Below are positions 22,317 to 30,707 of a stretch of DNA of 45,366 bases, in pieces (position 1 is the first letter of the stretch; each line of letters starts with the position of its first letter). Below the pieces are notes generated by a model. The model was given only the letters and a program-made list of their open reading frames with translations, did no database searches and was not told the DNA's origin. Origin of the DNA: a virus. The position numbers and the translations under genes were made by a program. The stretch lies in the IMG/VR virus record IMGVR_UViG_3300005184_000002, positions 1-45,366 of that record. One strand, given 5' to 3'.

Positions 22317-25136
22317 TTAGAATTTCGTCTTATGCGCCAGTCTGATTGCCCCGATCGTGAAGAAGAAATGATCAGGGTCTTTCTGGTAGAAAGCCGCCGG
22401 ATTCTTTGAGAGATATTCAAAGCCCATGCTTATTACTTCTGTACCTCGCACACCAGGATATACTCTACCGATGTATGGATTCAGAAATTTATCGGGCCTC
22501 CCGACTTCGCTATCTCCATATGTCTTATTTCCAGTAATCTCATTCAGCTTTTGTGTTCGCTCTCCATGAGTCCTATTCTCCAAGAATGCGACAGCCGCGA
22601 TATGTACATTCGGTGATTGTTCTTCTAACCAATGCCCCATTTCGTGGAATACCAGATGCTGAGGAGGATTTTTTGAGATTGCAATTGTATTGCGATTATA
22701 ATCGTAGTACGAACGCACGCCTCCTAATACGAAGTTTACCCGAGATGACCCAGACACAGGAGCCCCGCCTACCATACGCTCAAAATCTGAAACATGCTGC
22801 TGCGCCATATTAGAAGTACGATCATCATCGATATACGAATTGAAACTGATGGGCGCGGTTACAGGACCGCCGACAGCGCCCTTGGAAATCCATTCTCCAA
22901 GAGTTGATTTAATTTCCTCATTGGCGTTTTCCAATCTCGCGTATGCGGTGTCAAGATTTTTTCGCGCGTCTGTGTATTCTTTTTCTACTTGAGTTCTTAA
23001 ATCCCGGCCCTTAGAGCCCAAACGATCCTCCAACGACATTTCGTAATATGAATTGTATTTGCTGCCAGCCCTTTTCAGTTTTTCATCATAACGCTCTACT
23101 CGTTTCTGAGCCGAGACCGCGCGCTCACAGGCATCCTTGAAGTTGGGCGCATTCAGTTCCAGAGACTTAATAAGATCTTTGCCTAGATCTTTGGTATATT
23201 CTGATGTATCGCGAGCAGGATCGCCTTTGGGAAGCAGGTTGATTTCCTTCTCGGGTTGGGTCTCACGACGACGTCCGTATCCTTTCTTTCCGGCAGCCAA
23301 TCTCCCTTCGCCTCCACCAGAAGACCATCTACCGTATTCATCGCGGGGCTGGTTTTCATTGAACTCTTTCTCTACCTTGGTATCCCGATGTTTGAGAAAC
23401 AACACCTCGCCTTCGCCGATGTAACCGAATAGCGAGGTCATGCCTGCAACAGGGACATATCCGTGGCTACGCGCCTCGCTTAGAGTCATTGTCATCGAAG
23501 GTTTTAGAGTTGTTCCCGAACTGGAACTCAACCATGATGTTGACGCACCGGCTTCGATAGTGGTCGTTGACAGAACATCCTTGTCCAAACTGCCTTTGCG
23601 GTATACCACCGGATCTTTGGCGTAATCGCGCTGTAGGCGATAATCAGAAAGATTGTAGTGGGAATCCAGAAAGCTTTCTACAGAACCATCGTATTCGGGG
23701 TCGTAAGTCGATATTCCTAACCTCTTGTCTTGCTCGAAATCCTTATAAGCCCGGTCAACTTTCTCTTGATACCAGCCATCAGCATTGCGAGCCGCGCTGT
23801 CTATCAGATATTTTTCGGCGGCCACTCGGTCATTCAAAAACTGCCCGAACCGCGAATCTGTTTCGAAGTTATCGGCAATGTCCTTGTCAGCCTCTTTCTG
23901 AGTAGCATCGCGTGTATGGGCTTCGAGTCTATTCCTGAACTCCTCGATTTCGTTGTTGGAGTAACCCAGTTCGTTGAAATGCCTAAACTGTTCGCTTCTC
24001 AAAAATGAACTATAGAGGTTTCCGGGGTTGACCTTCGCAGATATTTCTTTCAATGTGCTTGTGATTCCGCCGCCAGAAGACCATCTACCGTATTCATCGC
24101 GGGGCTGGTTTTCATTGAACTCCTTGGCGAAGTGAATCTTTCCGACTCCAGATCCAGTTACAATCGCAAGTGAACATCGGCAACTTGGATGAGTATCAGG
24201 AGGCTCCATGATACCAGGAGCGAACTCTTCATCGAGACCGCGCTCCTCGTCTTCCAGGTCCAGGCACTCAGGACAAGTTCTATCGTCTCCAGATACGACC
24301 CATTTTCGTAGAGTGTCTTTACCGAGATAGCCCTGTTGAGCCGCCTGCCTCCATAGCTCTGCCTGTCCCTTATTGCTGGCCCTGATGCTCTCAGTACGCG
24401 CGATGTTCGTGGCCCTGTAATTGACCATTCTCTGAGTGTAACGAGCCGTCATCTTATCGATAGTGCTCGCATTGAGTTGAGTGCGATTGCTGATCGCATT
24501 GAGAAGAGTCCTGTCATAACGCCCGTCCCTCAGACTGCGCGATAGAGCATTGCTCAAGTCAGTAGTCGAACCGCTTGTCAAGGCGTTCCTGTAATTGGCC
24601 ACGGCGGCTTCCATTCGCGGAGTCAGTCCGATGATCTCGCGTATCTCGCGCGCCTGTTGGGCCGGACTGCCTCCTTCTGCGAATGCTCGCGTGACGATCG
24701 ATTGGACGGCCGTCGCAGTCTCAGAGCTGATGTCTTTAATCAGATTGAACGTATAGCTGTCTAAGAACTTGACGGCCTCGGGGTTCATCACATTGAACGC
24801 GATGTTTACCTGCATCGAAGTCGGGAGTGATTCTAAGGCAGTAGTCGCGCCGGTTGTAAACGTCTCGTTCAACGCGTCCCTGACGCTGGTAACTCCTGGA
24901 GCCAGTCCGCTGCCCTGCAAAGCCTCTGAGAATCTCAAGTCGATGTCTAACAGTTCCATTACGCGCTCAGTGTCTCCAGAAGCAACTGCCTCGGTGAGAT
25001 CTGCGAGGGCCGTCTTGTCTTTGACGGCATCGACAGCGTCGAGGAACGCCTGTTGTATCTTGCCCTGCATCTTGGACGCCGCATTGAGCAGAGGATTGTC
25101 ATCAGTAGCGTCAGCTTTGCCCAGGGTAATTGGCAT
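22317..25136 (-). CDS. MuF head protein fused to ADP-ribosyltransferase-like and zincin metallopeptidase domains
   Basis: A 939-residue polyprotein. Residues 1-330 are a MuF minor head protein: IARTESIRASNKGQAELW and the Cys/His end RTCPECLDLE...THPSCRCSLA. The linker NENQPRDEYGRWSSGGG (about 339-355) leads to a domain (356-590) with VYRKGS, ASTSWLSSS and GEGEVLFLKH, the R, STS and E-x-E landmarks of ADP-ribosyltransferases. The same linker returns (591-607). It is followed by a coiled coil (~660-790) and a zinc metallopeptidase with HEMGH (831-835) and a plausible third ligand in TEVISMGFEY (about 898). MuF proteins are packaged and can enter the host. The two linkers are identical over 50 bases of DNA. 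The ADP-ribosyltransferase call is less secure than the zincin and MuF calls. Confidence 0.82.
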   Translation of the reverse strand: MPITLGKADATDDNPLLNAASKMQGKIQQAFLDAVDAVKDKTALADLTEAVASGDTERVMELLDIDLRFSEALQGSGLAPGVTSVRDALNETFTTGATTALESLPTSMQVNIAFNVMNPEAVKFLDSYTFNLIKDISSETATAVQSIVTRAFAEGGSPAQQAREIREIIGLTPRMEAAVANYRNALTSGSTTDLSNALSRSLRDGRYDRTLLNAISNRTQLNASTIDKMTARYTQRMVNYRATNIARTESIRASNKGQAELWRQAAQQGYLGKDTLRKWVVSGDDRTCPECLDLEDEERGLDEEFAPGIMEPPDTHPSCRCSLAIVTGSGVGKIHFAKEFNENQPRDEYGRWSSGGGITSTLKEISAKVNPGNLYSSFLRSEQFRHFNELGYSNNEIEEFRNRLEAHTRDATQKEADKDIADNFETDSRFGQFLNDRVAAEKYLIDSAARNADGWYQEKVDRAYKDFEQDKRLGISTYDPEYDGSVESFLDSHYNLSDYRLQRDYAKDPVVYRKGSLDKDVLSTTTIEAGASTSWLSSSSGTTLKPSMTMTLSEARSHGYVPVAGMTSLFGYIGEGEVLFLKHRDTKVEKEFNENQPRDEYGRWSSGGGEGRLAAGKKGYGRRRETQPEKEINLLPKGDPARDTSEYTKDLGKDLIKSLELNAPNFKDACERAVSAQKRVERYDEKLKRAGSKYNSYYEMSLEDRLGSKGRDLRTQVEKEYTDARKNLDTAYARLENANEEIKSTLGEWISKGAVGGPVTAPISFNSYIDDDRTSNMAQQHVSDFERMVGGAPVSGSSRVNFVLGGVRSYYDYNRNTIAISKNPPQHLVFHEMGHWLEEQSPNVHIAAVAFLENRTHGERTQKLNEITGNKTYGDSEVGRPDKFLNPYIGRVYPGVRGTEVISMGFEYLSKNPAAFYQKDPDHFFFTIGAIRLAHKTKF
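23317..23366 (-). repeat. 50-base perfect in-frame direct repeat, copy 2 (encodes linker)
   Basis: Identical over all 50 bases to 24073-24122, at an offset of 756 bases (252 codons). It encodes the linker before the metallopeptidase module. Confidence 0.95.
24073..24122 (-). repeat. 50-base perfect in-frame direct repeat, copy 1 (encodes linker)
   Basis: Identical to 23317-23366. It encodes the linker between the MuF and ADP-ribosyltransferase-like modules. Recombination between copies would remove that module cleanly and in frame. Confidence 0.95.
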
Positions 25137-25297
25137 ACACGACTGTAATCGAGTCTCTGCGACCCTTGGGAGGCCCTGGCGGGCGACCGGGCTTACTTAC
25201 TACCAGCCGGCCGCCCCCAGACCATTACAGGGTCGCTAATGCGTTAGTTCGTATCCGGTTGATTTAGTTATTTGTACTAGCGCGTACTCGTTGTGCG
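25137..25297 (-). promoter_or_regulatory. Intergenic leader of the MuF operon with GGGTCGC inverted repeat
   Basis: A 161-base gap without a gene. It has GCGACCC (25159-25165) and GGGTCGC (25230-25236, continuing to TAA at 25239) as inverted copies flanking GC-rich sequence. The same GGGTCGCTAA core is found at 14.0 and 37.1 kb, though here the copy at 25230 is in opposite orientation. It may be a regulatory region or terminator/promoter junction. The MuF ATG lacks a visible Shine-Dalgarno. Confidence 0.45.
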
Positions 25298-25627
25298 TTA
25301 GCCCTTATTTTCGGTATCGGGTTTTGATTTTCGCTCTCCCTGACTATAGACCGGCTCGGGTTGAGGTTGGGGCTGCTGATGAGGTTGGGGCTGAGTAGTG
25401 TGAGGATGTGAGCGGCCCGCCGCCATTGTCTTTTCGCGGGTCAATTCCTCTCCAGTTACCGGGTCAAAGCTCTTGGCGCGGCCCGTGTTCGGGTCCATGG
25501 TCTGAGTGTCCTCAGCAAAGATTTGAGGCTGATAGCCTCCTTCGCGGGCTTGATTCTCTTCGTACTGATCGTGGACCGTGAGGTCGGGCGAACCGGCCTT
25601 GATGAACGTCTTGGGATACTGCGACAT
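25298..25627 (-). CDS. Small Pro/Gln-rich hypothetical protein
   Basis: A 109-residue protein of unknown function. The N-terminal half contains VHDQYEENQAREGGYQPQ and DPNTGRAKSFDPVTGEEL. The C-terminal third is a low-complexity Pro/Gln/His tract. Phage proteins of this form are often disordered virion tails. Confidence 0.65.
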   Translation of the reverse strand: MSQYPKTFIKAGSPDLTVHDQYEENQAREGGYQPQIFAEDTQTMDPNTGRAKSFDPVTGEELTREKTMAAGRSHPHTTQPQPHQQPQPQPEPVYSQGERKSKPDTENKG

Positions 25628-25683
25628 AATGTGTTTACTCTCCTGTTAGCATACATGATGCCGTGAATATGATGATGATTGGA

Positions 25684-25749
25684 TCAGAGGGCATTTCGGC
25701 AGATAACTACGATGAGAGCTACAATCAATCCTACGATGACTACTACCAT
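25684..25749 (-). CDS. 21-residue hydrophobic peptide
   Basis: A very short frame encoding MVVVIVGLIVALIVVICRN plus AL. It is preceded by GGGAG 6 bases before the ATG. The whole peptide is one membrane helix. The binding site and operon position favour translation, but the short length leaves doubt. Confidence 0.45.
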   Translation of the reverse strand: MVVVIVGLIVALIVVICRNAL

Positions 25750-25769
25750 TATCAACTCCCAGGGCAAAT

Positions 25770-26252
25770 CTAATCTCCAGATGCCGTAAGAGCTGCCTTG
25801 GCTTGATCGGTTATGATTTCCTGGAGGTAAGTCAGAGCTTCGCGGTAGCGTTGAATCATCACAGACTTCAGAAGACTTGTAGAATGTCTCTTGGGATCGA
25901 GGTTGTCTTTTAGATCGGCCAACTTCACCTTGACGGCCAGTTTATTTGTTGACAGGCGTCTGATGTAATTTTCATATGTCTCGCGTTCATTTCTTGATAG
26001 CGACTGAATGGCCGCGACCACCTGGAGAGAGTATCCCATCTCCAGGAGATCCTCGACCGTTACTTCAGTATCCTCTACGATGTCGTGCAACACTGCGACC
26101 ATGCGGGCGTCAGTGTCCTCGCGGTCAGTAAAAGACAACATAACGCGCAGAGGATGCAAGATGTATTCTCGTGAATCGAGATCGACGGCGTTCCTGTGGG
26201 CCTGAGTAGCCAGAATGATGGCGTCTTCCAAAGTCGGGACTAGAGCCGTCAT
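25770..26252 (-). CDS. SpoT/MESH1-like HD hydrolase, possible ppGpp hydrolase
   Basis: A 160-residue protein. ATG 26252 overlaps the DPBB stop (ATGA), so it is preferred over 26267. The HD layout is AHRNAVDLDSREYILHPLRV (His33), VAVLHDIVEDTEV (His56-Asp57, Glu60-Asp61), then VKLADLKDNL, the order in the hydrolase half of RelA/SpoT and in MESH1. The length fits a stand-alone small hydrolase. It would remove the 3' pyrophosphate of (p)ppGpp and could blunt the stringent response or alarmone-based defence. It lies between portal-side genes and MuF, an odd place for a metabolic enzyme. Confidence 0.8.
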   Translation of the reverse strand: MTALVPTLEDAIILATQAHRNAVDLDSREYILHPLRVMLSFTDREDTDARMVAVLHDIVEDTEVTVEDLLEMGYSLQVVAAIQSLSRNERETYENYIRRLSTNKLAVKVKLADLKDNLDPKRHSTSLLKSVMIQRYREALTYLQEIITDQAKAALTASGD

Positions 26253-26605
26253 ACAATAAACTCCCATTCAACTTCTGTATTGTCAGTCATTCCTAGAGCC
26301 CTCCAGACAGATTCTCCGAGATCGATGCCGGCTCCGTTAGTGCCGCGCCCCGATATGCTGACCCCGGCTTCCGATTGAGGTCTCTGGCCTCTGAAGACAT
26401 AGGCATCGTCATTGGTGTTGAACGGGCCTACATCGAGAACCTGAGCGATGACGCTTCGACCATTGATCGGGTTTATGACTCTAACATGCCGACCAAGAGC
26501 CTTGGTATCAGGCAGTGCGACAAACGAAACGATCTGATCTGCGATGTATCCAGAAGCTGTCTTGTGCCCCTGCAAACCCTCACGCGTAGCCTTGACCCTG
26601 ATCAT
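26249..26605 (-). CDS. Double-psi beta-barrel (RlpA/expansin-like) protein
   Basis: A 118-residue protein. VRVINPINGRSVIAQVLDVGPF (NG...V.V.DxGP motif), a variable loop with SGRGTNGAGIDLGESVWRALGM, and the end TEVEWEFI are typical of DPBB proteins found in phages and in RlpA. The Asp in LDVGP and the AGIDL segment are the usual landmarks. RlpA-type barrels bind or cleave peptidoglycan glycan chains, so a wall-active virion or lysis role is possible. There is no signal peptide. It overlaps portal by 4 bases. Confidence 0.75.
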   Translation of the reverse strand: MIRVKATREGLQGHKTASGYIADQIVSFVALPDTKALGRHVRVINPINGRSVIAQVLDVGPFNTNDDAYVFRGQRPQSEAGVSISGRGTNGAGIDLGESVWRALGMTDNTEVEWEFIV

Positions 26606-28173
26606 TTTGTAGAACTGCCTCTACCTTCATTCAATCTGTCTGTAGCTCCAGACTCAGTAGGAGGAGCAGGCTTTCCGTTGGGCTTGGAGGCGGCTCTAAG
26701 GACAGGAGACTTGGCGTAAGGACTGTTGGATTTGGGTTGAGCGGTCTGTTGAGCGTTCTGAACGGCAGCGTCCTTAGCAGGCACCTGCATCTGGTCTTTG
26801 CCGGGAGGCTGCTTCCCGGGAGGTTGTTGTTGAGCTGGCTGTTGAGGGGCATTTTCTTGGCCTTCAGGCTGTTCGGGAAGACGGGCCACTTTCCTGAGAT
26901 AGTTGGCCGTATCAGTATCAAAGAACGTGATGCCCGCCATAGAAAGCTTCTGTACGTAATTAGCTAGCTCTTCCATATCGCGTGATCCGATTTCGCCGGG
27001 CATCAGCCTGGGAGCCGCGCTGACATCCATTCGATTGAGAGACATCAGGCGCGGGATGGCTATGCGATTGATAACGGCGGCTACTGAATCCATGAACGCC
27101 GATATGGCCAGCGCGAAGATCTGACTGGCAGACATGTGGAGAGAGAAGCTTCCCGTAGGCGTCTGACCGAGCTGTATGAAACCGGCCAGGAGGGTATTCA
27201 ACATGTCACTGTTGTATCTCTGGATCGTGGCATTGGGATCTGTCTGCTTGGCTCCAGCCGTCCTCATCAGTTCGAGCTTGACAAGCTGATTTCCCTTTTC
27301 GTCATAAGCCAAAGGCAGGATGACTCCAGCCTGATCGTCTACTCTTATATTCGTTACCAGAGCCCGCGCGGCCTGTTCCCCTCCCATCGCGGCCAGTGCT
27401 TCAGCAGATGAATATAAGACAGGAATGCCGCACAGATCGCGCTCGATACCGATGCCTTCTACTTCCTCCAGACGCCTCTTGAAGAACCAGCTCCTGAAGA
27501 CGTTTCTCAAGACACTGCGGCCCTCAGGAGAATTCTTAAGACTTGTCGTCCTGAAGAGCAAGAGCTTTTCAATCGGGATGGCCACCGTCTTGTAATCTGG
27601 AGCCGCGAGCTGGACGGCTCCTTGCAAGCCTCCTTCATCATCCCAGATCCAGTACAAGATAGATTCTTGAGCGCGCGGGGCCATCTTGCGCCATCCGATA
27701 AGCCCATCATCGTAACGAGATGATTTGCGTCCGTCAGCTCCCTGTCGTCTTTTGTAGACGGTCTCGAACAGAGCGAATCCGAAAGTGAACATGGAGACAC
27801 ACTCAGCAATGAAGTCCTCCCAAGTGTGTGACATGTCCTCCATGCACTCTTTGATGAACTGAGCGTACTGATCGGCTTTCTTTCCGCGTCCGGGCTCGAC
27901 TCGCCACTCGGCGCGGCGCAGGATCATTTCAAGAGCAAAGAACATCGCGCCGATAACGGCGTCGTTATCGCGCATCTCCCTGTAGATCTGCTTCTGACGA
28001 TGGACCGATAGAGCTGACAGGAACTCGTCATAGATGTAGCCGACTCCCTTCGTGCGAAGCAGGCCGCTGACGCCCACTTCCTGGAAGGGCTTGGCTTTCG
28101 GGATCTCAGCCGTGGTTCCTGGAATTGGAACCATGTCCTGCCCGATCTTTGCGATGCGATCAATCAGAGCCAT
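26602..28173 (-). CDS. Portal protein
   Basis: A 523-residue protein between terminase-side genes and MuF. It resembles the Mu gp29/DUF935-type portals: MRDNDAVIGAMFFALEMILRRAEW, the FGFALFETVYKRRQG strand, SILYWIWDDEG, IPIEKLLLFRTTSLKNSPEGRSVLR, and a helical wing with GTGSFSLHMSASQIFALAIS-like sequence near residue 340. The C-terminal ~100 residues are Pro/Gln/Ala-rich and probably disordered. It forms the dodecameric DNA gate. Confidence 0.88.
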   Translation of the reverse strand: MALIDRIAKIGQDMVPIPGTTAEIPKAKPFQEVGVSGLLRTKGVGYIYDEFLSALSVHRQKQIYREMRDNDAVIGAMFFALEMILRRAEWRVEPGRGKKADQYAQFIKECMEDMSHTWEDFIAECVSMFTFGFALFETVYKRRQGADGRKSSRYDDGLIGWRKMAPRAQESILYWIWDDEGGLQGAVQLAAPDYKTVAIPIEKLLLFRTTSLKNSPEGRSVLRNVFRSWFFKRRLEEVEGIGIERDLCGIPVLYSSAEALAAMGGEQAARALVTNIRVDDQAGVILPLAYDEKGNQLVKLELMRTAGAKQTDPNATIQRYNSDMLNTLLAGFIQLGQTPTGSFSLHMSASQIFALAISAFMDSVAAVINRIAIPRLMSLNRMDVSAAPRLMPGEIGSRDMEELANYVQKLSMAGITFFDTDTANYLRKVARLPEQPEGQENAPQQPAQQQPPGKQPPGKDQMQVPAKDAAVQNAQQTAQPKSNSPYAKSPVLRAASKPNGKPAPPTESGATDRLNEGRGSSTK

Positions 28174-28180
28174 GATACAA

Positions 28181-28336
28181 TCAGTAGAACCTGACGTTTC
28201 CGAGATACATCAGAATAAGAATTACGACGAGAATCAGCACGGCCGCTCCAATGCCTCCCTGATAGCCCCAGCGGTCATAGCCGTAGTAGCCGCTTCCACA
28301 GAGTAGCAAGATCAGTATTATCAGTATCAAAATCAT
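28181..28336 (-). CDS. 51-residue two-span membrane protein, DUF3309-like
   Basis: Read from a gap. Hydrophobic spans at residues 1-13 (MILILIILILLLC) and about 31-46 (AAVLILVVILILMYLG) flank a glycine/tyrosine/tryptophan loop (GSGYYGYDRWGYQGGIG). This arrangement is that of DUF3309-type small proteins found in many bacteria. No Shine-Dalgarno is visible. Its stop is 7 bases before the portal start. Confidence 0.65.
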   Translation of the reverse strand: MILILIILILLLCGSGYYGYDRWGYQGGIGAAVLILVVILILMYLGNVRFY

Positions 28337-28361
28337 TAGAGGTCTAAAACATCAATAGCGG

Positions 28362-28685
28362 TTACCGACGTCCACGCCCGTAACTCGCGGCAAATTCATG
28401 TGCTGACGCCTTCTGTTCGTGATACGCTATCGTACCTTTGTGGCTGGCTTTTTCACTTCTAGACTTCGTGTTCGCCATTGCTGATCTATGCGCTGAAGCA
28501 GCCGCGCGGTGAGCATCTGCGGCTCTCATATGAGATTGTCTAGAATGAGCCATTTTGGATTCTCTATCTGCTTCGTCGCTAAGACCGTTCGCGTAACCCG
28601 CCTGAGGACCGCTACCGGGACCTCCTTTTGTAATCTTGATCTTACCGGCATCAGTAAGAAGTAGAGTCGTTAGCATTGAACTCAT
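28362..28685 (-). CDS. Small Ala/His-rich protein with GGPGSGPQ motif
   Basis: A 107-residue protein. KGGPGSGPQAG (about 20-30) is a motif recurrent in phage head-associated proteins, often placed before a second domain. The rest is helical with repeating Ala/His/Ser (HMRAADAHRAAASAHRSAM). The start overlaps the next gene's stop by 4 bases. The function is unknown. Confidence 0.65.
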   Translation of the reverse strand: MSSMLTTLLLTDAGKIKITKGGPGSGPQAGYANGLSDEADRESKMAHSRQSHMRAADAHRAAASAHRSAMANTKSRSEKASHKGTIAYHEQKASAHEFAASYGRGRR

Positions 28686-28882
28686 TTCGCCATCCTCCAG
28701 CTTAAATATACCAGCCCGACACCGGCTACGATCAGAGCAGCCGGAACAAAAACCAGCATCACGCCAATCACTGTTAAAAGCGCCCCCAGAACAAGAACAA
28801 GATCGCGATAGGGAACAAGACGCTCAAGCTCGTACCATTTTAAAGGCGCGGGGGCCTTGGGCTCAGGCTTCTTGGGGCTCAC
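28682..28882 (-). CDS. Small two-span membrane protein
   Basis: A 66-residue protein. A Pro/Lys-rich N-terminus (PKKPEPKAPAPLKW) is followed by two hydrophobic segments (LVLVLGALLTVIGVMLVF and ALIVAGVGLVYLSW). It is coupled by 4-base overlaps on both sides. It is holin-like in form, but no other evidence. Confidence 0.7.
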   Translation of the reverse strand: MSPKKPEPKAPAPLKWYELERLVPYRDLVLVLGALLTVIGVMLVFVPAALIVAGVGLVYLSWRMAK

Positions 28883-29097
28883 CTTGATTTAGAAGCACGG
28901 CGCTGCTCGGCCATCTGTCGCAGGATTTCTGTGGTAGTAAATGAACAATCGTTCGCGTGCGAACTGATGTCTGTTGATTGTACTTCCAGACGGCTGATGC
29001 GCTCCTCGATACGACGCTGACCGTTGCCTAGTATCAACAGAGCAAGAACGATCATCACGGCGTTAAGACCTTCGAGCCATGTAAAGGGACTCTTCAC
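28879..29097 (-). CDS. Small single-pass membrane protein with coiled coil
   Basis: A 72-residue protein. One span (LNAVMIVLALLILGN, about 11-25) is followed by QRRIEERISRLEVQSTDI and a polar helix. Four-base overlap with terL indicates coupled translation. Together with 28682-28882 it may form a holin/antiholin-like pair next to terminase. Confidence 0.7.
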   Translation of the reverse strand: MKSPFTWLEGLNAVMIVLALLILGNGQRRIEERISRLEVQSTDISSHANDCSFTTTEILRQMAEQRRASKSR

Positions 29098-30707
29098 TTG
29101 TCGCTCCAGCGCGTGCCTAACGAAGTGCCTCCATCGATCCTGAATCCTGAAGGTTTGACCAGTGAAGAATCTGATCCACCTCCGCCGCGTGTGATGCCAA
29201 TGATCCCGAACATCTTGGGGATTATGCTGCCCGTCTTGTCTATGTATGTGACGAGGTAGCGACTGGCGTCCATACCGTGGTCGTACTCTTTTACGGGCTG
29301 CTCACCGCGTCTCCGGTTAGCCGAAGTGTCCCACACATAAACCTCGAACTCGTCTTCAGTACAGGCAGGCTTATGGGCGGCAATCAACTCGCGATCGATA
29401 TCGATCACAGAGTCGCGAAGATAGAACACGCGGGGCTTCCCGTCACCGGCAGTACGCAAACGGCCTTCTAGCGCCTGGATGCCCGGTCCTACCGCCTTCC
29501 AGGCTCCTTGGGTAGGCATGTCCAGATGACGCTCTAGAGTAGCTCGGTCTTCGGCATCGTGATCGCAGATGATTACGCGCGGGCGGGGTTCGTCCTTAGT
29601 TACTTCTTTGATGCGGCGTGCATGATCTTCGACAAGGGTCTTGGTCTTGTAGATTTCCTTGTACCTGAACAGACGCCCGTCGGGATCTTCAGCCCATGCC
29701 TGCCATACAAAAGGGTTGGTATAGCCGAAGTCGATTGACCAGTAGCGCGGCCAGCTAGATGGGACCTGATCCTTATCTAAGGGGTCCAGTACGAAGCGGT
29801 CAATGACATGCAACGCACGATCCCATGTCTCTTCATACACAGCTCCTTCAGCACTGGCCCACTGGCCCAGACGCAGACGGCGATAGCGTACTCCCGAAAG
29901 TGCATCGAGTTGTTTTAAGTACTGAGCCCCACGAATAGTCCATTCTTTGGTCTTGATATCATATAGCTCAGGGTTGTCTTCGTGACGACTTTCGAGCAGA
30001 GTCATCTGGCCTAGCTGCACGCGGGCTTTTATCCAGTGCGTAGGTGCGTCGGGGTTCATGTCACCGATGATCTGCTGGTAGGGCATCTTCCAGTTTCTTA
30101 GGCGTGAAATGATGCTCTCCCAGTCAGCCTGATCCAGCTCTTCGGCTTGGTTGACATAAGCCCCGTCCCACTCTGAAGAGTAGATCTTGCGAGGGTCATC
30201 TATACCGGCTACCGCCAAGATGCTTCCATTGCCGTAGCGATATTCCTGGTCACCTCCATGGAATGGAACTGAGCCTGGAGTAGACAAGACTTTGTTCTCG
30301 AACGTGACCATTGCCGATTGAGTAAGAGATCGCCGGGTCTTGCGTACCATGATCCAGCGGGCGTGTGGATACTTGTCACAGCACCAATTGACCTTCTCGA
30401 GACACGCCCTGGACTTGCCTGTTCCTGCGGGGCCGCTGATGCCCAGTTCAAGATCACGGCGCTGGAATATCTCTTTGCAAGCACCGCGGGGCTCGTAGTC
30501 AATGTACTGGATTTGGCTGGCCAGTATGCCCTGGCGGCGGGCTTTGAGGTATTGCTTGCGCGGTATCCACTTGGGCTTCTTGTTAGAGCCATCTCCACTG
30601 ACGACTGATGCGCCTTTATCGGAGATGTCGAGATATGAGGGCAAGAGCTTAGACGTCCTCGTCCTTAACGCCGACCACTCTCTTGATGACCTGTGTGATG
30701 GCCTCAT
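29094..30707 (-). CDS. terL: Terminase large subunit
   Basis: Up to 537 residues. The ATPase has Walker A GISGPAGTGKSR (about 92) and a Walker-B-like WDGAYVNQAEELD. The nuclease has YWSIDFGYTNPFVW (first Asp), RVIICDHDAED and the C-terminal Asp in YDHGMDASRYLV. It packages DNA through the portal. The ATG at 30707 lies 59 bases inside terS and has no Shine-Dalgarno. A TTG at 30644, 3 bases after the terS stop with GAGGA upstream, may be the true start. Confidence 0.93.
   Translation of the reverse strand: MRPSHRSSREWSALRTRTSKLLPSYLDISDKGASVVSGDGSNKKPKWIPRKQYLKARRQGILASQIQYIDYEPRGACKEIFQRRDLELGISGPAGTGKSRACLEKVNWCCDKYPHARWIMVRKTRRSLTQSAMVTFENKVLSTPGSVPFHGGDQEYRYGNGSILAVAGIDDPRKIYSSEWDGAYVNQAEELDQADWESIISRLRNWKMPYQQIIGDMNPDAPTHWIKARVQLGQMTLLESRHEDNPELYDIKTKEWTIRGAQYLKQLDALSGVRYRRLRLGQWASAEGAVYEETWDRALHVIDRFVLDPLDKDQVPSSWPRYWSIDFGYTNPFVWQAWAEDPDGRLFRYKEIYKTKTLVEDHARRIKEVTKDEPRPRVIICDHDAEDRATLERHLDMPTQGAWKAVGPGIQALEGRLRTAGDGKPRVFYLRDSVIDIDRELIAAHKPACTEDEFEVYVWDTSANRRRGEQPVKEYDHGMDASRYLVTYIDKTGSIIPKMFGIIGITRGGGGSDSSLVKPSGFRIDGGTSLGTRWSDK

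Noticed and set aside
23317-24122. 50-base direct repeats as attachment sites of an inserted element
   Set aside because: They are in frame, encode the same linker seen in neighbouring genes, and enclose only coding sequence without integrase or transposase.
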